A DNA stretch of 64,000 nucleotides from Fuscovulum sp. (GTDB lineage Bacteria; Pseudomonadota; Alphaproteobacteria; Rhodobacterales; Rhodobacteraceae), in assembly GCA_035192965.1 (NCBI GenBank), contig CP136571.1, forward strand, positions 392,501 through 456,500. Direction: 5' to 3'. The notes under the pieces were generated by a model, which saw only the letters and a program-made list of their open reading frames with translations, searched no databases and was not told where the DNA came from. A program made the position numbers and the translations under genes. This document shows positions 26,227 to 37,595 of this stretch, piece after piece (the stretch's first letter is position 1; every line of letters begins with the position of its first letter).

Positions 26227-27345
26227 ATGAAACTCTCGATCGAACGCGGCACGCTGCTCAAGGCGTTGGCACAGGCGCAATCCGTCGTGGAGCGCCGCAA
26301 CACCATTCCGATCCTCGCCAACGTGCTGATCGAAGCCGACGGCAATCAGGTCAGCTTCCGCGCCACCGATCTGGATATCGAGGTGCTCGACCGTGCTCCC
26401 GCCATGGTGGAACGCAGCGGTGCCACCACGGTTTCTGCCGTCATGCTGCATGAAATCGTCCGCAAACTGCCCGATGGCGCGCTCGTCAACCTGACCGAGG
26501 ATGGCGCCGCAGGCCGCCTGACCATCACCGCCGGCCGGTCTACCTTTAGCCTCGCCACGCTCCCGAAAGAGGATTTCCCGGTCATGGCGACCTCGGAATA
26601 CTCCACCAACTTTTCGGCCCCTGCAGGCGTGCTGCGCCGCCTCTTCGACAAGGCGAAATTCGCCATCTCGACCGAAGAGACGCGCTATTACCTCAACGGC
26701 GTCTACATGCACACCTCCACCGGCGAAGACGGCCCGGTGCTGCGCTGCGTGGCCACCGATGGCCACCGCCTTGCCCGCATCGACGCGCCCCTTCCCGAAG
26801 GCGCGCAGGGCATGGCCGGCGTGATTGTCCCGCGCAAGACGGTGGGCGAATTGCGCAAGCTGCTGGATGATGACGATGCCGCCATCGCAGTGTCGGTGTC
26901 GGAAACCAAGGTCCGCTTTGCCACCCCGGCCATCACCCTGACCTCCAAGGTCATTGACGGCACCTTCCCCGATTACACCCGCGTCATCCCCACCGGAAAC
27001 ACCAAGCGGCTGGAAGTAGACGCCTCGGAGTTCGCCAAGGCGGTCGACCGCGTCGCCACCGTGTCATCCGAACGCTCACGCGCCGTGAAACTTAGCCTGG
27101 ACGAAGACCGCCTGATCCTGTCGGTCAACGCCCCCGACAGCGGCGCCGCCGAAGAAGAACTCGCCGTCGCCTATGGCGATGAACGGCTGGAAATCGGCTT
27201 CAACGCCAAGTACCTGCTGGAAATTGCCAGCCAGGTGGATCGCGAAAACGCCGTCTTCCTGTTCAACTCCTCCGGCGACCCCACCCTCATGCGCGAAGGC
27301 AATGACATGTCGGCGGTCTATGTCGTCATGCCGATGCGTGTCTGA
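26227..27345 (+). CDS. dnaN: DNA polymerase III beta subunit (sliding clamp)
   Basis: The ring-shaped processivity clamp of DNA polymerase III, 372 residues. It begins MKLSIERGTLLKALAQAQSV followed by ERRNTIPILANVLIEA, the conserved start of alphaproteobacterial DnaN. Three clamp domains follow (DKAKFAISTEETRYYLNGVY begins the second), and it ends in the conserved MPMRV peptide. The ATG at 26227 gives the usual length; an in-frame ATG at 26218 adds three residues. recF follows, as in most bacteria, but dnaA does not precede it: the type I secretion operon does. Confidence 0.96.
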   Translation: MKLSIERGTLLKALAQAQSVVERRNTIPILANVLIEADGNQVSFRATDLDIEVLDRAPAMVERSGATTVSAVMLHEIVRKLPDGALVNLTEDGAAGRLTITAGRSTFSLATLPKEDFPVMATSEYSTNFSAPAGVLRRLFDKAKFAISTEETRYYLNGVYMHTSTGEDGPVLRCVATDGHRLARIDAPLPEGAQGMAGVIVPRKTVGELRKLLDDDDAAIAVSVSETKVRFATPAITLTSKVIDGTFPDYTRVIPTGNTKRLEVDASEFAKAVDRVATVSSERSRAVKLSLDEDRLILSVNAPDSGAAEEELAVAYGDERLEIGFNAKYLLEIASQVDRENAVFLFNSSGDPTLMREGNDMSAVYVVMPMRV

Positions 27346-27354
27346 ACCGTGGAA

Positions 27355-27375
27355 CCGGGGGTTTCACACCCCCGG
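27355..27375 (+). terminator. Hairpin after dnaN (Rhodobacteral-type intergenic element)
   Basis: Arms CCGGGGG (27355-27361) and CCCCCGG (27369-27375) enclose a seven-base loop. Then comes ACCCCCGTGGGATATTTTTC, a T-rich tail about 15 bases downstream. The GGAACCGGGGG start and CGGACCCCC end are shared with 13912-13944. It may act as a weak terminator or mRNA-stability element between dnaN and recF. Confidence 0.5.
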
Positions 27376-27415
27376 ACCCCCGTGGGATATTTTTCCAGAG
27401 AAGATGGAGGCTAGT

Positions 27416-28507
27416 GTGGGTGGACTGATCCTCTCCACCCTGACACTTTCGCATTTCCGTAGCCACCGCGCGGCACGGGTGGCCTTTGATGGCCGCCCCG
27501 TCGCCATTTCCGGCCCCAACGGCGCTGGCAAGACCAACATCCTCGAAGCCGTCTCCCTTCTCTCCCCCGGCCGGGGCCTGCGCCGCGCGGGGGCCGAGGA
27601 ACTGGCCCGCAAGCCGGAATCCCTGGGCTGGAAAATCCGCGCCGAAACAAACGCCCCGCTCCATGATCTGGAAACCTTCGCCGAAGGCACCGCCCCCCGT
27701 CAGGTTCGCATCGATGGCAAGGCCGCCACGCAGGTCGCCCTTGGCCGCATCCTGCGCGTCCTCTGGCTTGTCCCCGCGATGGACAGGTTGTGGATCGAAG
27801 CCGCAGAAGGCCGCCGCCGCTTTCTGGACCGCATGACGCTCAGCTTTGCCCCCGATCATGCCGAAGCCGTGCTAGCCTATGAAAAGGCCATGCGCGACCG
27901 CAACCGCCTGCTTAAGGACATGGTCACCGACGCGCATTGGTACACTGCGTTGGAATCCCAGATGGCCGAGGCGGCGTCGCAGATCACCGCCAACCGCCAC
28001 CACGCGCTTGCCCGCATCGCGGACGCGCAAACTGGCGCAGAAACCACCTTTCCCGCCGCAACGCTGGCGCTGATCGGCCCCGAAGGCGATGACATCCCCG
28101 ATGACCTTGCCCCCGCGCTGGCCGACAACCGCCGCCGCGACATGGCTGCCGGGCGCACACTCATCGGCCCGCACCGCGCCGATCTGTCGGCCATCTTCAC
28201 CGCCAAGGGCGTTCCCGCCGATCAATGCTCTACCGGCGAACAGAAGGCGCTGCTGATTTCGCTGATCCTCGCCAACGCCCGCGCCCTTGCCGCTGACCTC
28301 GGCACACCCCCCATCCTGCTGCTGGATGAGGTGGCCGCCCATCTGGACCAGAACCGCCGCGCGGCGCTGTATGATGAGATTTGCGCGCTGGGCGCGCAGG
28401 CTCTGATGACGGGCACCGAACCCGGGCTGTTTGACACTCTCGGCGCGCGGGCGCAGAACATCACCGTCGCCGACGAGGGCGGCCTGTCCAAGGTAATCGA
28501 AACATGA
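27416..28507 (+). CDS. recF: DNA replication/repair protein RecF
   Basis: RecF is an SMC-like ATPase that helps load RecA at single-strand gaps. The 363-residue form starts at GTG 27416, five bases after GGAGG, and reaches the motif LTLSHFRSH at once. An ATG at 27404 would add four residues but lies in the tail of the intergenic element. Walker A is GPNGAGKT (residues 33-40), the family motifs GRRRFLDRM and GPHRADL follow, the signature is STGEQKALLISLIL and Walker B is PPILLLDEVAAHLD. It overlaps the VOC-protein start by four bases. Confidence 0.94.
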   Translation: MGGLILSTLTLSHFRSHRAARVAFDGRPVAISGPNGAGKTNILEAVSLLSPGRGLRRAGAEELARKPESLGWKIRAETNAPLHDLETFAEGTAPRQVRIDGKAATQVALGRILRVLWLVPAMDRLWIEAAEGRRRFLDRMTLSFAPDHAEAVLAYEKAMRDRNRLLKDMVTDAHWYTALESQMAEAASQITANRHHALARIADAQTGAETTFPAATLALIGPEGDDIPDDLAPALADNRRRDMAAGRTLIGPHRADLSAIFTAKGVPADQCSTGEQKALLISLILANARALAADLGTPPILLLDEVAAHLDQNRRAALYDEICALGAQALMTGTEPGLFDTLGARAQNITVADEGGLSKVIET

Positions 28508-28934
28508 CGCCCCAGCGCATCACCCTGATCACCCTCGGCGTGGCTGACCTCGCCTCTGCCCGCGCCTTCTATGCCCGCCTCGGCTGGCAGGAGCACAGCG
28601 AAAGCCAGCCTGGCATCGCCTTCTTCCAGCTTTACGGTCAGGCCCTCGCCCTGTTCGGGCGCGACGCGCTGGCCGCCGATCAGGGCCGCCCCGGCACCAC
28701 CCTCGGCTCGGGCGCTGTCACCCTGTGCCAAAACTTCACCACAGAGGCCGAGGTTGACGCCGCCTTTACCGCCGCCCTCGCCGCAGGCGGCACCGCCCTC
28801 AAAGCCCCGGAAAAGGTGTTCTGGGGCGGTTATTCCGGTTATTGGGCCGATGCCGACGGCCATGTCTGGGAAGTGGCGATGAATCCCTTCTGGCCGCTCG
28901 CGCCAGACGGCACCCTTACCCTGCCAGAGCCGAA

Positions 28935-28938
<4 letters not shown>
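28504..28938 (+). CDS. VOC family protein (glyoxalase/dioxygenase superfamily)
   Basis: A small protein of 144 residues with the paired beta-alpha-beta-beta-beta modules of the vicinal oxygen chelate fold. It begins ITLITLGVADLASARAFYARLGW and ends with GYWADADGHVWEVAMNPFWPL, whose Glu is a usual metal ligand. It could be a glyoxalase-like enzyme or an antibiotic-binding protein; the reaction is not determined. It overlaps recF upstream and the LysE exporter downstream by four bases each, so it is co-expressed with both, an unusual insertion between recF and gyrB. Confidence 0.8.
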
Positions 28939-32463
<3,525 letters not shown>

Positions 32464-32558
32464 TTGGCCTCCTTCATCGCCGCCATCAGGCGCGCGAAAG
32501 GGCAGGGGGTCAATGTGACACCCGCCAACCGTATCCTTAAAACCGACTGTGGAAGATA

Positions 32559-32634
32559 TGGCGATCCCGGCAGGACTTGAACCTGCAACCTTCCCCTTAG
32601 GAGGGGGACGCTCTATCCGTTGAGCTACGGGACC
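32559..32634 (-). tRNA. tRNA-Arg (anticodon CCT)
   Basis: A 76-base cloverleaf. The acceptor stem GGTCCCG pairs with CGGGATC, and CCA is encoded. The D-arm is GCTCAACGGATAGAGC, the anticodon stem TCCCC/GGGGA encloses the loop CTCCTAA (anticodon CCT), and the T-arm contains GGTTCAAGTCC. It reads AGG codons. It lies alone between the globin gene and the LacI regulator, and no integrase or other island gene is next to it. Confidence 0.95.
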
Positions 32635-32695
32635 AACCGCCGCCTTGATGCGCGAAAACGATTTTCGGCGCAACAGTCCCGGTCAGATCATCAGG

Positions 32696-32740
32696 AAAAG
32701 AAAAAGGGGGAAGTGAATTTTTGGCCCACCACTTCCCCCT
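32696..32740 (-). terminator. Rho-independent terminator, minus strand
   Basis: Perfect 11-bp arms AGGGGGAAGTG (32705-32715) and CACTTCCCCCT (32730-32740) enclose a 14-base loop. On the minus strand the stem is followed directly by TTTTTCTTTTC. No annotated minus-strand gene lies upstream of it, so it must end another transcript. Confidence 0.75.
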
Positions 32741-32818
32741 CATGTCCGTTGCGCCAGGTTTGAGAGCTTGCAGGACGCGCGGGATATCGCCAGCACAGTG
32801 ATTTACACATTGGCTGTT
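32696..32818 (-). ncRNA. Candidate small RNA between LacI gene and tRNA-Arg
   Basis: A minus-strand promoter (TTGTCC, 17 bp, TATGGT at 32853-32825) and the strong terminator at 32740-32696 bracket about 120 bases with no convincing coding sequence. The only overlapping minus-strand frame starts before the predicted transcript and runs through the terminator and into the tRNA. The transcript would begin inside the LacI-type operator at 32815-32828, so it could be sugar-regulated. Both signals are read directly; the RNA itself is inferred. Confidence 0.45.
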
Positions 32819-32828
32819 AGCGCTACCA
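32815..32828. promoter_or_regulatory. LacI-family operator
   Basis: TGTTAGCGCTACCA is a near-palindrome centred on the GC step, the classic LacI/GalR operator form. It lies 80 bp before the LacI gene, at the start point of the predicted minus-strand transcript and inside a possible plus-strand promoter (TTACAC, 17 bp, CCATAA). Autoregulation by the adjacent LacI protein is the simplest reading. Confidence 0.55.
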
Positions 32829-32853
32829 TAACCCATCATCCGCCCTTGGACAA
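32825..32853 (-). promoter_or_regulatory. Minus-strand promoter for the candidate small RNA
   Basis: Read on the minus strand, TTGTCC (32853-32848) and TATGGT (32830-32825) are 17 bp apart. The predicted start is about 32818, inside the LacI operator, so a bound repressor would block it. Confidence 0.5.
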
Positions 32854-32907
32854 GAGGGTGTTTACGTCTAACAATGCACGCATTCCGCGTAGTCAGGACG
32901 TGCCTCA

Positions 32908-33939
32908 GTGACCAAACCCCCCAGCATCGACCCCCGCCGCACGCTTACCCTTCGTGACGTTTCCGAAGCCTCAGGCGTCAGCGAAATGACCGTCAGCCGC
33001 GTGCTGCGCAACCGGGGTGATGTGTCAGACGCTACCCGCGAACGGGTTCTAGAGGCCGCGCGCACGCTGGGCTACGTCCCCAACAAGATCGCAGGTGCCC
33101 TCGCCTCGCAGCGCGTCAACCTCGTGGGCGTGATCATCCCGTCCCTGTCGAACATGGTTTTCCCCGAGGTGCTGACCGGCGTCTCCGACACGCTGGAAGA
33201 TACCGGCCTGCAACCCGTGGTCGGCGTCACCAATTACTCGCCTGAACGCGAGGAAACGGTGATCTATGAAATGCTGTCCTGGCGGCCCTCGGGCATGATC
33301 ATCGCAGGGCTTGAACACACCGATGCCTCCCGCGCCATGCTGGCGCAGGCCGGTATCCCCATCGTGGAAATCATGGATATCGACGGCACCCCCGTCGACA
33401 GCGCGGTGGGCATTTCCCATCGCCGCGCCGGTCGGCAAATGGCCGAGGCGATCATCGCCGCCGGTTATCGCCGCATCGCCTTTTGCGGCACCATGATGCC
33501 CTATGACCACCGCGCGAAAAAGCGCCTCGAAGGTTTCGAAGAAGCCCTCGCCAAGGCGGGCCTCGCGCTGGCCGACCGTGAGTTTTATTCCGGTGGCTCG
33601 GCCCTGCTGAAGGGTCGGGAAATGACCGAAGCCGTCCTGAAGCGCAGCCCGGATGTCGATTTCCTGTACTATTCCAACGATATGATCGGGGCAGGGGGCC
33701 TGCTCTACTGCCTTGCCAACGGCATCGACGTGCCCGGCAAGGTGGGCCTTGCCGGTTTCAACGGCGTCGAACTCCTCGACGGCCTGCCGCGCAAATTGGC
33801 CACCATGGATGCCTGCCGCCTCGAAATCGGCCGCCGCGCCGCCCAGATCATCGCGGGCAAGCATGAAGGCCTTATCGGGGGCGAGGTGATCGAGCTTTTC
33901 CCAACCCTGCAACCGGGCGACACGATCCGCCCGGCCTGA
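32908..33939 (+). CDS. LacI family transcriptional regulator
   Basis: A repressor of 343 residues. The N-terminal HTH is TLRDVSEASGVSEMTVSRVL with the hinge helix GYVPNKIAGALASQR. The periplasmic-binding-like domain begins VNLVGVIIPSLSNMVFPEVL, closest in style to gluconate-type GntR regulators; the effector is unknown. The start is GTG at 32908. No sugar operon adjoins it downstream, so its targets are elsewhere, apart from its own promoter region, where a LacI operator and a divergent candidate small RNA lie. Confidence 0.88.
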   Translation: MTKPPSIDPRRTLTLRDVSEASGVSEMTVSRVLRNRGDVSDATRERVLEAARTLGYVPNKIAGALASQRVNLVGVIIPSLSNMVFPEVLTGVSDTLEDTGLQPVVGVTNYSPEREETVIYEMLSWRPSGMIIAGLEHTDASRAMLAQAGIPIVEIMDIDGTPVDSAVGISHRRAGRQMAEAIIAAGYRRIAFCGTMMPYDHRAKKRLEGFEEALAKAGLALADREFYSGGSALLKGREMTEAVLKRSPDVDFLYYSNDMIGAGGLLYCLANGIDVPGKVGLAGFNGVELLDGLPRKLATMDACRLEIGRRAAQIIAGKHEGLIGGEVIELFPTLQPGDTIRPA

Positions 33940-33941
33940 CG

Positions 33942-34979
33942 TCACCGGGCGTCACGCTCTACCACCACGCCGTACCATCCCAACCCGTCATATTCTTCAT
34001 AGCCCAGCGTTTGGGCAAAGCCGATCCGCGCGCCATCGGCGCCTGCCAGACAACCCCGCACCGCGCCGCCGCTGATCCCGGCGAAGCCTTGCAGAAAATC
34101 CTGATCATCCGATGACGCGATGATGCGGTGTTCCTTGTCCAGCAACAGCACGCGCCGCGTTTCCCACTCTGCAGCAGTGAACCCGGCTTCGTTTCGGACG
34201 ATAATCTGCGCTTCTTTCTGCCAGTCGAAAAAGACCGCCAACACCCCCACTGCGGCACCCTCTGCCTGCCCCCTGTCCCGCACAGCGGTGGCATAAACCA
34301 GAACCTTGCGGTTTTCGTGCAGACTGCTGCGGTGAACCCCCGACACCACATAGTCATGTCCCGACGCCAACCCGCGCGCCCGCCCGAACCAATCCAGCGC
34401 CTCGGGCGGCAAACCTTGTGCGCGCGCAGCGCTGCCCCCCCGGGCCGAAGCAATCACCCGCCCCTCCATATCCGTCAGCACCAGATCACAGTAAACGGTG
34501 TAATAGCGGTGGATCGTGCGCAACCGCTCCTCGGCCAGCGTCAGCCTCTGCGCCACAGGATCGTTCAACACCTGCCAAAAGGCCGAATCGGTTGCCCACC
34601 ACCGCACATCTGCCGTCCGCTCGAACAGGTTCCGCACGATCAGCTGGACCAGCGCCTGCGCCTTTTCCATCAAGGCGCGCGCGGCTGCCCCATCCAGCGC
34701 CTGCAACAAGTCGCCCGTCGCGGTGATCGCGGTCTGGACAATCGACATGACATCCAACCGGAATTGATCCGCGTTATCCTTTGTCTGGTCCGAAAGGCGC
34801 TTCATTTCCTGCGCAACGATGGAAAACCCGCGCCCATGCTGGCCCGCGCGGGCCGATTCGATCATCGAATTGACGGCGAGCATGTGCGACTGCATCACGA
34901 CCTTGTCGTTGATGCGGCCAAAGGTTTCCACACGTTCGGCAATATTATCTATCGTCGTCTTTAAACCGCGTCCGTGCAT
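33942..34979 (-). CDS. Soluble chemoreceptor-like protein: MCP tip fragment plus C-terminal sensor domain
   Basis: A protein of 345 residues without membrane helices. Residues about 20-75 match the tip of an MCP signalling hairpin (HMLAVNSMIESARAGQHGRG, then FSIVAQEMKRLSDQT). There is no HAMP domain, no long adaptation helices and no transmembrane segment. Residues about 125-340 look like a Cache/PAS-type sensor (VYCDLVLTDMEGRVIASARG, DYVVSGVHRSSLHENRKVLV, VLLLDKEHRIIASSDD). The domain order is the reverse of normal receptors. The ATG at 34979 is the only good start. It may bind CheA/CheW-like partners or act as a cytoplasmic sensor; no chemotaxis genes are nearby. It converges with the LacI gene. 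Confidence 0.7.
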   Translation of the reverse strand: MHGRGLKTTIDNIAERVETFGRINDKVVMQSHMLAVNSMIESARAGQHGRGFSIVAQEMKRLSDQTKDNADQFRLDVMSIVQTAITATGDLLQALDGAAARALMEKAQALVQLIVRNLFERTADVRWWATDSAFWQVLNDPVAQRLTLAEERLRTIHRYYTVYCDLVLTDMEGRVIASARGGSAARAQGLPPEALDWFGRARGLASGHDYVVSGVHRSSLHENRKVLVYATAVRDRGQAEGAAVGVLAVFFDWQKEAQIIVRNEAGFTAAEWETRRVLLLDKEHRIIASSDDQDFLQGFAGISGGAVRGCLAGADGARIGFAQTLGYEEYDGLGWYGVVVERDAR

Positions 34980-35048
34980 GTCAGCCCCAGATGTCGCACC
35001 GGTGACAGTCTAGCGCTGCATTCGTAAACAAAGACTTTCGCCGCCCGA

Positions 35049-36302
35049 TCAGGCGCAAAGACTTTGGCCGGTCATCCCTGTCATTCGCGCCGTCACGATC
35101 TGCCCCTCCGGCTGATCTGCGCTGAACGCGACTTCGGTGAACTGCTCGGTCCGCCCCATGCGCGGCCCTTCCATCAGCACCCGATGCACCTGCCCCACCT
35201 GCGCTGTCAGATGCGCGGTCAACGCCGCATCCCCCGCCGCCCGCAGCCGCGCCGCGCGCTCTTTGATGTCAGGGCCGCGAACCTGCGGCATCCGCGCTGC
35301 AGGCGTGCCCTTGCGGGGCGAAAACGGAAACACATGCAGGAAAGTCAGCCCGCAATCGCCCACAAGGTCGATCGACCGCTGGAACATCTCCTCCGTCTCG
35401 GTCGGGAAACCTGCAATGATATCCGCCCCGAACACCATGTCGGGCCGCAGCCGCCGCGCCTCTTCGCAGAAGCGGATCGCATCATCCCGCAAATGCCGCC
35501 GCTTCATCCGCTTCAGGATCAGGTCATCCCCTGCTTGCAGGCTCAGATGCAGATGCGGCATCAGGCGCGGCTCGGTGGCAATCGCCCCCATCAGCGCCTC
35601 ATCCGCCTCGATGCTGTCGATCGAACTGATCCGCAGCCGCGCCAGATCCGGCACCAGCCGCAAAATCCGCATCACCAGATCGCCCAAGCGCGGCGTCGCG
35701 GGTAGGTCTGCGCCCCAGGATGTCAGGTCCACCCCGGTGAGAACCACCTCGTTGAACCCCTTGTCCACCAGCCGCTTGATCTGCTCCACCACCACGCCCG
35801 CCGGAACCGACCGGGAATTCCCACGCCCATAGGGAATGATGCAGAAGGTACAGCGATGGTCGCATCCGTTCTGCACCTGCACATAGGCCCGATGCCGCCC
35901 GAATCCGTCGATCAGATGCCCCGCCGTCTCCTTCACCGACATGATGTCGTCGACCTGCACCTTCTCGGTCACTCCAATCAGGTCAGGGGCCCGCAGGCCC
36001 TGCCACGTCTCCGCCTGCATCTTCTCGGTATTGCCGATCACCCGCGCCACTTCGGGCATGGCGGCAAATGTCTCTGGCTCCGTCTGCGCCGCGCAGCCGG
36101 TCACGATGATCGTGGCCCCCGGATGCTCACGGCTCAGCCGCCGAATCTCTTGCTTGGCCTTGCGCACAGCTTCCGCCGTCACCGCGCAAGTGTTGACCAC
36201 CACCGCATTCTCCACCCCCGCAGCGGCGGAAAGCTCTTTCATCGCTTCCGTCTCATAGGCGTTCAGACGGCAGCCGAGCGTGGCGAAAACAGGCGCGTTC
36301 AT
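35049..36302 (-). CDS. mtaB: tRNA t6A37 methylthiotransferase MtaB
   Basis: A radical-SAM enzyme of 417 residues that adds a methylthio group to N6-threonylcarbamoyladenosine at tRNA position 37. The N-terminal UPF0004 domain has the three cluster cysteines ([31 protein letters not shown]). The radical-SAM motif is [17 protein letters not shown] near residue 150, and a TRAM-like C-terminus follows. Its start overlaps the dapF stop by four bases, so the two are co-translated, an arrangement I recall from related alphaproteobacteria. Confidence 0.93.
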   Translation of the reverse strand: MNAPVFATLGCRLNAYETEAMKELSAAAGVENAVVVNTCAVTAEAVRKAKQEIRRLSREHPGATIIVTGCAAQTEPETFAAMPEVARVIGNTEKMQAETWQGLRAPDLIGVTEKVQVDDIMSVKETAGHLIDGFGRHRAYVQVQNGCDHRCTFCIIPYGRGNSRSVPAGVVVEQIKRLVDKGFNEVVLTGVDLTSWGADLPATPRLGDLVMRILRLVPDLARLRISSIDSIEADEALMGAIATEPRLMPHLHLSLQAGDDLILKRMKRRHLRDDAIRFCEEARRLRPDMVFGADIIAGFPTETEEMFQRSIDLVGDCGLTFLHVFPFSPRKGTPAARMPQVRGPDIKERAARLRAAGDAALTAHLTAQVGQVHRVLMEGPRMGRTEQFTEVAFSADQPEGQIVTARMTGMTGQSLCA

Positions 36303-37165
36303 GCAACCGACGCCCCGGAAAACTGGTTCACGAAATCCGGGCTCAGCCAGCCGTCAAACACATGCGCCACCGGCCCGGTCATCCAGACCCCATCCTCACG
36401 CCAGTCGATCTCCAGCCGCCCGCCATCCACATCCATGATGACCTGCCGCCCCGTCAGCCCGCGCCGATGCGCCGCCACTGCCGTTGCACAGGCGCCCGAT
36501 CCGCAGGCCAAGGTGATCCCCGTGCCCCGCTCCCACACCCGCATCCGCAGGTGATCCGGACCAACGACAGAGGCAAATTCCACATTCGTCCGCGCCGGGA
36601 ACAGCGGGTCATGCTCCACCGCCCGCCCGCGCCCGGCCACATCCACCGCTTCGGCATCGGGCACGAAGAACACGGCATGCGGATTGCCCATCCCCACCGC
36701 CACCGGATCGCCCTCCAGCGGCAGATGCAGCGTGTCCATCTCGCGCGCCAGCGGCACCTCATCCCACGCCACCTGCGGCGCACCCATGTTAACAGACACC
36801 AGCCCATCCCCACGCCGCACCGCTGACAGCCCGCCGCGTGCCGTGACCAGTGTCACCGCCGCCTTGCCCGTTTGCCGCATCACATAGTCTGATACACAGC
36901 GCGTGGCATTCCCGCAGGCCCCGGCCCGCGTCCCGTCGCTGTTCCAGAAATCCAGCGCGAAATCTGCCCCTGCCGCATCGCGGATCTCGGCCAGCTGGTC
37001 AAACCCCACGCCCCGGTTCCGGTCGCCCAGCGCCCGCGCCAGCCCAGCCGTGACCACACCCGCGGAATCGGCCCCGCGCTTGCGCGAGTCGATCACCACG
37101 AAGTCATTGCCCAGCCCATGCATTTTCATGAAAGCCAGGCCACCAGGGGGCCGCTGTTCCAACAT
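36299..37165 (-). CDS. dapF: Diaminopimelate epimerase
   Basis: DapF converts LL- to meso-diaminopimelate for peptidoglycan and lysine synthesis. The 288-residue protein begins [15 protein letters not shown] and carries both catalytic cysteines in the motifs [13 protein letters not shown] and [13 protein letters not shown]. The start at 37165 gives the extended N-terminus common in this group; an internal ATG at 37129 is possible. It is the first gene of the dapF-mtaB pair and lies 96 bp from tRNA-Lys on the other strand. Confidence 0.95.
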   Translation of the reverse strand: MLEQRPPGGLAFMKMHGLGNDFVVIDSRKRGADSAGVVTAGLARALGDRNRGVGFDQLAEIRDAAGADFALDFWNSDGTRAGACGNATRCVSDYVMRQTGKAAVTLVTARGGLSAVRRGDGLVSVNMGAPQVAWDEVPLAREMDTLHLPLEGDPVAVGMGNPHAVFFVPDAEAVDVAGRGRAVEHDPLFPARTNVEFASVVGPDHLRMRVWERGTGITLACGSGACATAVAAHRRGLTGRQVIMDVDGGRLEIDWREDGVWMTGPVAHVFDGWLSPDFVNQFSGASVA

Positions 37166-37261
37166 GCCCGCCCATATACGCCCGGGGCAGGGAATTATCC
37201 AGACCTGCGCAGTTTTTGCCCTTGACCCCCCCGCGCGTCGTCACTAATCACCGCCCACGTG

Positions 37262-37337
37262 GGGCCGGTAGCTCAGTTGGTAGAGCAGCTGACTTTTAAT
37301 CAGCGGGTCACAGGTTCGAATCCTGTCCGGCTCACCA
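37262..37337 (+). tRNA. tRNA-Lys (anticodon TTT)
   Basis: A 76-base cloverleaf. The acceptor GGGCCGG pairs with CCGGCTC, the D-arm is GCTCAGTTGGTAGAGC, the anticodon loop CTTTTAA gives TTT, the T-arm contains GGTTCGAATCC, and CCA is encoded. It reads both lysine codons. It stands alone between dapF (divergent) and a small membrane-protein frame. Confidence 0.96.
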
Positions 37338-37436
37338 CCCACTCCCCTCCCTTTTTGGCGTTGCTATAAAAGCGGATTTCCGCACGGCCTGCGCAGCACC
37401 CTCGACAGCCCTGCAACGCTCGGGCAAACCCGCGCC

Positions 37437-37595
37437 ATGGCGATATTCTTCAGCATCGGAACGCTTCTTCTCGCCGCCTTTATGGCGCTGCGGCTCTTGC
37501 CGAAACTCGTGGGGCTGGCCTTCTGGCTTGGCTCTTCCGCCGTTACGGGCGGCAGTGCCCTCGCCATCCTCTACCTGCTGTCGCAGGGGCGCTAG
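37437..37595 (+). CDS. Possible small membrane protein
   Basis: A 52-codon frame from ATG 37437 to TAG 37595 predicts two hydrophobic helices (FFSIGTLLLAAFMALRLLP and LVGLAFWLGSSAVTGG plus SALAILYLL) split by a short basic turn. The stop overlaps the HAD-gene stop on the other strand by four bases, the same tight convergent spacing seen for real gene pairs here. There is no clear ribosome site. The composition is membrane-like rather than the arginine/proline-rich shadow pattern of this genome, which is the main argument for it. No function can be given. Confidence 0.38.
   Translation: MAIFFSIGTLLLAAFMALRLLPKLVGLAFWLGSSAVTGGSALAILYLLSQGR

Noticed and set aside
32559..32634. tRNA-Arg as the edge of a genomic island
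   Set aside because: No integrase, no direct repeat of the tRNA 3' end and no change in gene type are visible on either side.
32597..32839. An 80-codon minus-strand frame between the LacI gene and tRNA-Arg
   Set aside because: It starts before the predicted transcript, runs through a strong terminator and ends inside the tRNA, so it is unlikely to be translated.
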